Shown piece by piece: positions 60,687 through 64,000 of a stretch of DNA of 64,000 nucleotides. The position numbers were made by a program, and so were the translations under genes. Origin of the DNA: Caballeronia sp. dw_276 (GTDB lineage Bacteria; Pseudomonadota; Gammaproteobacteria; Burkholderiales; Burkholderiaceae); NCBI RefSeq assembly GCF_018449635.1, contig NZ_JAAVUV010000014.1, positions 149,465-213,464 on the forward strand, given 5' to 3'. The notes below the pieces were generated by a model, which saw only the letters and a list, made by a program, of their open reading frames with translations, was not told the origin of the DNA and did no database searches. Numbering within the stretch: the first letter of the stretch is position 1; every line of letters begins with the position of its first letter.

Positions 60687-61631
60687 ATGAGCAGCAAACG
60701 CGTTGCGGTGATTGGATCGGGGCGCATTGGACGCGCGTGGGCCATCGTGTTTGCGCGCGCGGGGTTTGAGGTTCGTCTTCACGATGCCGACGGCGCAATG
60801 CTCGATGGCGCGATTCCATCGATACGCGAGAGCATCTCAGATCTCCAGGAATATGGTCTGATCGATGAATCCGTGGAGCAGATCGTCACTCGTGTCAGTG
60901 CATGCGGAAAGCTTGCCGATGCAGTGCAGGACGTCGATCTCGTGCAGGAGAACATCGCGGAAATCGTGGATGTGAAACGCACGTTGTTCGCCGAGCTCGA
61001 CAAGCTGACGCGTCCCGACACGCTGCTCGCAAGTTCGACTTCGGGCTTGCCCGCTTCAACATTCACCGAGGACCTTCCCGGTCGCGCGCGATGTCTCGTG
61101 GCGCATCCCGTGAATCCGCCGTCGCTCGTGCCGCTCGTGGAGTTGTGCGGCGCGCCCTGGACCACGCCCGAGACGATTGCCCGCGCTCGCGCGATCTATG
61201 AAGAAGCCGGTCAGCAACCCGTCACCGTGACGCGCGAGATACCCGGTTTCCTGTTGAACCGGCTCCAAGGTGTCCTGCTCGATGAAGCCTTGAGCCTCTA
61301 CGCGCGTGGCTACGCGAGCGCCGCGGACCTTGATACCGTGATGCGCGACGGCCTCGGATTGCGCTGGTCGTTCATGGGTCCGTTCGAGACTATCGACCTG
61401 AATGCACCCGGTGGCGTAACGGATTACGCGACACGCTACGGCGCGATGTACCAATCGTTTTCGAAGGACAGCGTGCCGTTCGACTGGTCGCCCGAAAGCG
61501 TCGCGCGGCTCGATGCTGAACGTCGCGATGTCCTTCCGCGTGACGAAATAGAAAGCCGTAGCCGATGGCGTGACCGGCGGCTGATGGCGTTGCTTGCGCA
61601 TCGCCGGGCGATAGCCAAGTCCGCCAAGTAG
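60687..61631 (+). CDS. 3-hydroxyacyl-CoA dehydrogenase-family hydroxy acid dehydrogenase (lambda-crystallin / carnitine dehydrogenase-like)
   Basis: NAD-dependent dehydrogenase of 314 residues. RVAVIGSGRIGRAWAIVFARAGFEV is the nucleotide fold, VQENIAEIVDVKRTLFAELD and ASSTSGLPASTF follow, and the catalytic histidine lies in CLVAHPVNPPSLVPLVELCG. The C-terminal helical domain includes EIPGFLLNRLQGVLLDEAL. The family oxidises free 3-hydroxy acids such as L-gulonate or carnitine as well as acyl-CoAs. The start at 60687 is set by GGAG six bases upstream. Its presence besides the SDR suggests two different 3-hydroxy acids or stereoisomers. Confidence 0.9.
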   Translation: MSSKRVAVIGSGRIGRAWAIVFARAGFEVRLHDADGAMLDGAIPSIRESISDLQEYGLIDESVEQIVTRVSACGKLADAVQDVDLVQENIAEIVDVKRTLFAELDKLTRPDTLLASSTSGLPASTFTEDLPGRARCLVAHPVNPPSLVPLVELCGAPWTTPETIARARAIYEEAGQQPVTVTREIPGFLLNRLQGVLLDEALSLYARGYASAADLDTVMRDGLGLRWSFMGPFETIDLNAPGGVTDYATRYGAMYQSFSKDSVPFDWSPESVARLDAERRDVLPRDEIESRSRWRDRRLMALLAHRRAIAKSAK

Positions 61632-61656
61632 TCCGATAAATAAACAGGAGACAACC

Positions 61657-62559
61657 ATGATCGAAACGCGCCTGATTGTCGATGCGAACAATCATCTTGG
61701 TGAAGGGCCGCTGTGGGATGTGAAGGAACAGCGCTTGTACTGGATCGACAGCACGGCCGCCGAGCTCAGCAGTTGCCGCGCCGACGGCAGCGACATCAAG
61801 CGTTATTTCGTGCCGCGTCACATTGGATCGATGGCGTTGCGCGAGCAGGGTGGCGCCGTGGTCGCGCTTGCCAACGGCCTGCATTTCTACGACTTCGATG
61901 CGCAGACGGTCAAGCTGATCGCCGATCCGGAAAGCGACGACACCGAAACGCGTTTCAACGATGGCAAGGTCGACCGGCGTGGAAGGTTTATTGCGGGGAC
62001 CATGGCTTACGACTTCGACCGTTACGACGCCGATCGCGGCCAGCGGTCGAGCCGCAGCGGGGCCTTGTACCGGCTTGATACCAACGGTCAGGTCACTCGG
62101 CTTGACGGCGGTATCAGTTGCTCGAACGGTCCATGCTGGAGCCCGGACAACCGCACTTTCTATTTCACCGACACCTACGACCGCCAGATGTATGCATACG
62201 ACTACGACATCGAGACGGGCGCGGTTGCGAACCGGCGCGTGTTTGCATCGGCGAGAGACATGGCGGGCACATTCGATGGCGCCACCGTCGACGCCGAAGG
62301 TTATGTCTGGTCGGCGCTCGTGTTCGGCGGCCGCATCCTGCGTTTTGCGCCAGACGGGACGCTTGACCGCGTGGTTCCTTTCCCCGTTCGCAACCTGACG
62401 AGCGTGATGTTCGGCGGCCCGGATCTCGACATCCTTTTCGTCACGACCATGGGCCGCCCGATGTGGGGCATTCCGCAAAAAGAGCGCGACAAGGGCGGCT
62501 TGTTTGCAATCACCGGGCTTGGGGTGAAAGGCTTGCCTGAGCCGCGATTCGCAGGTTGA
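61657..62559 (+). CDS. SMP-30/gluconolactonase family lactonase
   Basis: Six-bladed beta-propeller lactonase of 300 residues that opens sugar-acid lactones using one divalent metal. Metal-ligand regions are visible: Glu in HLGEGPLWDVKEQRLYWID, Asn in SCSNGPCWSPDNRTFYFTDT and Asp in FDGATVDAEGYVWSALVFGG. RFNDGKVDRRGRFIAGTM also belongs to the family. AGGAGACAACC precedes the ATG. In this locus it would hydrolyse an aldono- or deoxyaldonolactone before oxidation and cleavage. Confidence 0.94.
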   Translation: MIETRLIVDANNHLGEGPLWDVKEQRLYWIDSTAAELSSCRADGSDIKRYFVPRHIGSMALREQGGAVVALANGLHFYDFDAQTVKLIADPESDDTETRFNDGKVDRRGRFIAGTMAYDFDRYDADRGQRSSRSGALYRLDTNGQVTRLDGGISCSNGPCWSPDNRTFYFTDTYDRQMYAYDYDIETGAVANRRVFASARDMAGTFDGATVDAEGYVWSALVFGGRILRFAPDGTLDRVVPFPVRNLTSVMFGGPDLDILFVTTMGRPMWGIPQKERDKGGLFAITGLGVKGLPEPRFAG

Positions 62560-62725
62560 AGGCGTGGTGAGCAGACTTGAGCAAAAGCGATAGCGACATG
62601 AAATCTTGTCAATATCCAGTGCAGGGTGCCACGCCTATACTGCGTGACCAGAACGGTGATTGATCCAACCGCTGTCTTTCTGCTGTCTTTCTGGTTAACC
62701 CTTTGGATAACGCTCGCTCACTGCC

Positions 62726-63865
62726 ATGTCGCTCATCAATTACATCACGCAAATCCAGTTCGACTTCGGCGCCGTCAAGCTCATCAAAAGCGAGTGCGAG
62801 CGCATCGGCATTCGTCGTCCGTTGATCGTGACTGACCAAGGCGTGAAGGCTGCTGGCATAGTCGATACAGTGCTCGATGCGCTCGGTCAGGGTACGTCCG
62901 TGCCCCTCTATGACCGCACGCCGCCAAACCCGAACGAAGGCGCGGTACGCGATGCCGTCGCGTTGTTCAAGCAGTCGGAATGCGACGGGATCATCGCGAT
63001 TGGCGGTGGTTCATCAATCGATCTCGCGAAGGGCGTGGCGGTTTGCGCCACACACGAAGGGCCGCTGCAAAGCTTTGCGGTCATTGAAGGGGGCGCCGCG
63101 CGCATTACGTCGGCAACCGCGCCGTTGATCGCGATCCCGACCACGGCCGGCACCGGCAGCGAAGTAGGGCGCGGCGCAATCCTGATTCTCGACGATGGCC
63201 GCAAGGTCGGCGTGATCTCGCCCTATGTCGTGCCGAGATCCGCAATCTGCGATCCCGAATTGACGATGAAGCTGCCCGCCGCGTTGACGGCGGCGACCGG
63301 CATGGACGCCATCGCGCATTGCATCGAAACCTTCCTTGCACCGGCGTTCAATCCGCCTGCTGACGGTATCGCGCTCGACGGGTTGTGGCGTGCGTGGCGT
63401 CATATCGAACGTGCGACGCGTCAGCCCGATGATCGCGTTGCACGCCTGAACATGATGAGTGCATCGATGCAAGGCGCGCTTGCATTTCAGAAGGGACTTG
63501 GCTGCGTGCACAGCCTGAGCCATTCGCTTGGTGGCATCAACCCGCGGCTGCATCACGGCACGCTCAACGCCATTTTCCTGCCTGCTGTGATCGCGTTCAA
63601 TAGCGAGTCCGCGAGCGTGAAGGAGGAAACCAAGCTCGGCCGTCTGGCGCAGGCGATGCAACTTGAATCGGGCGATCAGGTCGGTCCGTCGATCCGCGAG
63701 ATGAGCCGTACGCTCGGCATGCCTTCGGGACTTGCAGAACTCGGCGTCACGCACGACATGTTCGAGCGAATCATCAGCGGGGCGTTGAAGGATCACAGCC
63801 ACAAGACAAATCCACGCGAAGCATCGGCGGAGGATTATCGGGACATGCTCGAACGCTCCATGTAA
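62726..63865 (+). CDS. Iron-containing alcohol dehydrogenase
   Basis: Group III metal-dependent alcohol dehydrogenase of 379 residues. The NAD-binding AIGGGSSIDLAKGVAV lies near residue 92, TTAGTGSEVGRGAIL near 140, and the metal ligands in DPELTMKLPAALTAATGMDAIAHCIE, GCVHSLSHSLGGIN and RLHHGTLNAIFLP. Relatives reduce or oxidise lactaldehyde, 4-hydroxybutyrate and similar compounds. It follows the lactonase by 166 bases with its own possible promoter region. In the pathway it could handle an aldehyde or a side product such as a C3 or C4 semialdehyde. Confidence 0.93.
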   Translation: MSLINYITQIQFDFGAVKLIKSECERIGIRRPLIVTDQGVKAAGIVDTVLDALGQGTSVPLYDRTPPNPNEGAVRDAVALFKQSECDGIIAIGGGSSIDLAKGVAVCATHEGPLQSFAVIEGGAARITSATAPLIAIPTTAGTGSEVGRGAILILDDGRKVGVISPYVVPRSAICDPELTMKLPAALTAATGMDAIAHCIETFLAPAFNPPADGIALDGLWRAWRHIERATRQPDDRVARLNMMSASMQGALAFQKGLGCVHSLSHSLGGINPRLHHGTLNAIFLPAVIAFNSESASVKEETKLGRLAQAMQLESGDQVGPSIREMSRTLGMPSGLAELGVTHDMFERIISGALKDHSHKTNPREASAEDYRDMLERSM

Positions 63866-64000
63866 CCAGTCTGGCGCGCCGTCCGTGCCAGGGCCGTGTA
63901 GTTCGCGGTTGACTCGAAGATTTCACGGTTTGCCGGACGGCTAGTAATTACGTCGCGCTGGCTTTATTGATTTGACATAACATAAATTATCAACAATTTG
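63866..64000. other. Right edge, intergenic and AT-rich
   Basis: It contains the inverted repeat GCCGTCCG (63878-63885) and CGGACGGC (63934-63941), then an AT-rich end with TTGACATAACATAAATTAT near 63973, which may be the -35 region of a promoter for a gene beyond the window. Confidence 0.35.

Overview
The window looks like a stretch of the main chromosome of a Burkholderiaceae soil bacterium, probably Paraburkholderia, Caballeronia or Burkholderia. Support for this is the high-GC coding with long antisense open frames, the order ygfZ-mltG-tmk-holB-tatD, the SYLF-domain lipoprotein, the PrkA/YeaH/SpoVR trio and many sugar-acid and fatty-acid catabolic genes. This assignment rests on gene content and protein style, not on a search. 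No rRNA, tRNA, CRISPR array, insertion sequence or prophage was seen.

Layout. 1-3.8 kb, minus strand: a cut PpiC-type foldase, bolA overlapping yciB, msrB and selO. 4-14.2 kb, plus strand: an acyl-CoA ligase, a fused hydratase/3-hydroxyacyl-CoA dehydrogenase, nicotinamidase, thiolase, a JAMM-like remnant, a Dabb protein, a hotdog thioesterase, two oxidoreductases and an esterase; most of this is beta-oxidation or related lipid metabolism. 14.2-20.2 kb: an NRDE protein and YgfZ on the minus strand, then mltG-tmk-holB-GNAT-tatD on the plus strand. 20.3-28.7 kb: small envelope proteins, an MscS channel, trehalose-6-phosphate synthase and a GT4 glycosyltransferase. 28.9-33.1 kb: a ribose-type ABC binding protein, ATPase and LacI regulator with no permease gene. 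33.3-36.2 kb: a chemoreceptor behind a good sigma-28 promoter, then a hydratase-family gene. 36.2-42.0 kb: the prkA-yeaH-spoVR stress locus behind a 769-base regulatory region holding six helically phased repeats and a sigma-54-like promoter. 42.1-52.2 kb: an AI-2E family permease, a TetR/SDR/NAD-binding operon with matching operators, an aldo-keto reductase, a divergent MFS/LysR pair, a tannase-family esterase, a CHRD protein and Dps.

52.4-63.9 kb is the most distinctive part: an eleven-gene catabolic locus read in one direction. It encodes a GntR regulator, a short-chain dehydrogenase, a beta-keto acid cleavage enzyme (DUF849), a metallo-beta-lactamase hydrolase, a complete sugar-type ABC importer whose two permeases are fused in one 699-residue protein, a lambda-crystallin-like hydroxyacid dehydrogenase, an SMP-30 lactonase and an iron-type alcohol dehydrogenase. 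The first enzymes match the logic of oxidative 2-deoxyribonate breakdown (3-hydroxy acid to 3-keto acid, then cleavage with acetyl-CoA to acetoacetate and an acyl-CoA). The additional lactonase, the second and third dehydrogenases and the dedicated importer suggest a related but possibly undescribed substrate, such as a 2-deoxy sugar, its lactone or another 3-hydroxy acid.

Regulatory signals are the other rewarding layer. They include palindromes ahead of fadB, tetR, the SDR at 44.0 kb, the tannase and gntR, a LacI-type operator ahead of the binding protein at 28.9 kb, and the sigma-28 and sigma-54 promoter candidates. All are read by eye and none has been tested.
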